Positions 4,505-5,732 of a stretch of 5,732 nt of DNA are shown here, one piece after another. Positions within the stretch are counted from its first letter, which is position 1; every line of letters begins with the position of its first letter. The translations under genes and the position numbers were made by a program. Source of the DNA: CANGTU01 sp046336655 (lineage in GTDB: Bacteria; Bacteroidota; Bacteroidia; Flavobacteriales_D; Sanyastnellaceae); contig JBKDGH010000068.1 of NCBI GenBank assembly GCA_046336655.1, forward strand, positions 1 through 5,732, given 5' to 3'. The notes below the pieces were generated by a model. It was given only the letters and a program-made list of their open reading frames with translations, was not told where the DNA came from and made no database searches.

Positions 4505-5732
4505 AATTCCGGCATTCTCCATATCCTCCACGTTTATCGGAGTCTTGTAGAAGAATACGTTGTCCACGTACACGGTAGTAGCACCGGTAGGCTGACCTAC
4601 GAAGATGTACTGTGCGAGATGCTCGGTGCTGGCGAGTCCTGTGAAGCTTGAAAGCGGCAGGTTGACGCTCACCCACTGCTCTTGTGCAGGGTTCTCGATG
4701 TTGATCTGATGCTCAGTGTCATCACCGCCACCGAATGCTCCGTCGGCGCCGAAGTCCACGAGCTTCACCGCGAAGAACGTCGCGTTGGGTGACCACATAT
4801 CGAGGTAGAAGAATTCCATTCCGCTTGCATCAATGGTGTTCGCTACGGTCTCCACGCCAACAAAATCGAGGTTGGTGTACTTCTTAGTCGGATTGCCCTG
4901 GATGGTGATGTCAGTGAGGGCTGCGGCTGACCAGCTGGTAGCCCAGGTATCGACGGTTACGTTGGTGTACGCATCGCTGAACATGGAAATTACGTTCGCC
5001 TGAAGCTGGATTGGTGTCGGAGCTGGTTCCGTGGGTTCAGGTTCAACGACCACATCACCGTTGTAGAAGAACATGTTGTCAAGCCATACCGTAGCATTGC
5101 CTGAAGGCTGAGCCACGATGATGTACTGTGCGATGTTTGACTGCGTCACCAGACCTGTAAAGCTGCTCAGCGGGATATCCAGGCTCACCCACTCTTGCTG
5201 GGCAGGCGCATTGATATCAATCTGATGTTCTACATCATCTCCACCACCAAAGCCACCGTCAGCGCCGAAATCCACGAGCTTAATGGCGAAGAGGGTGAAA
5301 TCAGCTGACCACACATCCACGTGGAAGTGGGTCATCTCATTGATGTCGAGTTGGCTTGCGATAGTCTCGATACCTGCGAAGTTCAGGTTCGCATAACGCT
5401 TGGTAGGATTGCCCTGGATAGTTACATCGCTCAGTGCCGCAGCTGACCATCCGGTGAGCCATGTATCCACGGCTACGTTGGTGTATTCATCGCTGAAAAG
5501 AGAAATCACATCTGCAGGATCCTGAGTTGGAGTTGGCGCAGCAGTCATCGGCTCAGGATTGGCCTGAGCTGCAGTGAAGGTGATGTTGTCGAAGAAAACG
5601 ACGTTGTCCTGAGTTCTTCCTGCGAGGTCGAAATCCGGGAACACAATGATCTGACTGAGCTGTCCCTGATCACCGGGAGGATTCACGAAGGCTGCGAAAT
5701 CGAAGGTGATCTCTTCCCACTGATTGGTGAGG
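4292..5732 (-). CDS. Secreted T9SS cargo protein with tandem repeated modules, 5' end beyond the window
   Basis: The frame is open from the right edge to the stop at 4292-4294, so only the C-terminal 480 residues or so are seen. A GTG at 5686 (residue 1 below) is not the real start. The frame continues upstream with LTNQWEEITFDFAAF, which with PDFDLAG and NVVFFDNITF (to residue 37) forms the end of a carbohydrate-binding-like beta-sandwich. Two copies of a roughly 149-residue module follow, at residues 60-208 and 232-380. By eye they are about 64% identical, and both contain a KLVDFGADG-x-FGGGDD-x-EHQI block. Acidic, Pro/Thr-rich linkers precede each copy. Residues about 395-464 (ALYPNPV...IYDLSGR...GVYVVKLHA...QRLTVK) are a T9SS type A sorting domain. 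The protein should cross the outer membrane and be attached or released at the surface. I recall such modules beside GH16-type glucanases in Flavobacteria, but no catalytic domain is visible. Confidence 0.9.
   Translation of the reverse strand, partial: LTNQWEEITFDFAAFVNPPGDQGQLSQIIVFPDFDLAGRTQDNVVFFDNITFTAAQANPEPMTAAPTPTQDPADVISLFSDEYTNVAVDTWLTGWSAAALSDVTIQGNPTKRYANLNFAGIETIASQLDINEMTHFHVDVWSADFTLFAIKLVDFGADGGFGGGDDVEHQIDINAPAQQEWVSLDIPLSSFTGLVTQSNIAQYIIVAQPSGNATVWLDNMFFYNGDVVVEPEPTEPAPTPIQLQANVISMFSDAYTNVTVDTWATSWSAAALTDITIQGNPTKKYTNLDFVGVETVANTIDASGMEFFYLDMWSPNATFFAVKLVDFGADGAFGGGDDTEHQINIENPAQEQWVSVNLPLSSFTGLASTEHLAQYIFVGQPTGATTVYVDNVFFYKTPINVEDMENAGIPALYPNPVVAGQPVRFGDATCAIEIYDLSGRIVLTERAAVLQTNALSQGVYVVKLHAANGSTSTQRLTVK
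4547..4993 (-). repeat. Tandem protein module, second copy
   Basis: This stretch encodes residues 232-380, from VISMFSDAYTNV to VYVDNVFFY. It is in register with the first copy without gaps. The divergent part is the middle (residues 283-303 against 111-131). The FGADG-x-FGGGDD loop and the SSFTGL segment are unchanged. This fits duplication followed by drift of one face of the domain. Confidence 0.8.
5063..5509 (-). repeat. Tandem protein module, first copy
   Basis: This stretch encodes residues 60-208 of the secreted protein, from VISLFSDEYTNV to VWLDNMFFY. Its start lies exactly 172 codons (516 bases) upstream of the start of the second copy. It has the pattern of a jelly-roll carbohydrate-binding domain: a DN-x-FFY closing strand and an aspartate- and glycine-rich loop that could hold a metal ion. 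That fold assignment is inferred. Confidence 0.8.

Noticed and set aside
4274..4651. Plus-strand open frame of 125 codons
   Set aside because: It is antisense to the T9SS sorting domain and second module, which are unmistakable on the minus strand.

Overview
The window looks like a chromosomal segment from a member of the Bacteroidota, probably Flavobacteriales or a relative. This rests on three observations. A large protein ends in a type IX secretion (T9SS) type A sorting domain. Several intergenic regions carry exact matches to the Bacteroidota -7 promoter element TAnnTTTG. Most genes lack a clear Shine-Dalgarno sequence. Species cannot be read from this sequence.

Layout. Positions 1-571 hold no convincing gene. 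They contain a composite intergenic repeat present twice (about 27-182 and 361-530, period 334) with GC-rich hairpin repeats between the copies. Positions 572-1371 (minus) encode a predicted outer-membrane beta-barrel protein whose last strand sits in another frame, so the gene is frameshifted near its 3' end. A divergent small secreted protein (1583-1987, plus) and a RibD/DHFR-like reductase (2062-2601, plus) follow.

Positions 2635-4223 (plus) carry two complete type II toxin-antitoxin operons in tandem. The first is a DUF1778/GNAT pair of the TacA-TacT type, with a 4-nt gene overlap. The second is a ParD-ParE pair with a 20-nt overlap. Each has an inverted repeat with a 5-nt spacer lying directly on a TAnnTTTG promoter element, as expected for autoregulation by the antitoxin. 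Both promoter regions also contain an ATAC...GTAT inverted pair followed by ATT(T)GTAC, so shared or cross-regulation is conceivable.

Positions 4292-5732 (minus) hold the 3' part of a large secreted protein with two tandem copies of a roughly 150-residue module and a T9SS sorting domain. It ends at a strong hairpin terminator (4241-4269) facing the ParE gene. Its start lies beyond the right edge, so its catalytic or main function is not visible.

I did not find a clearly new multi-gene system. The points most worth a second look are the frameshifted barrel gene, the paired toxin-antitoxin operons with similar promoters, and the composite repeat.
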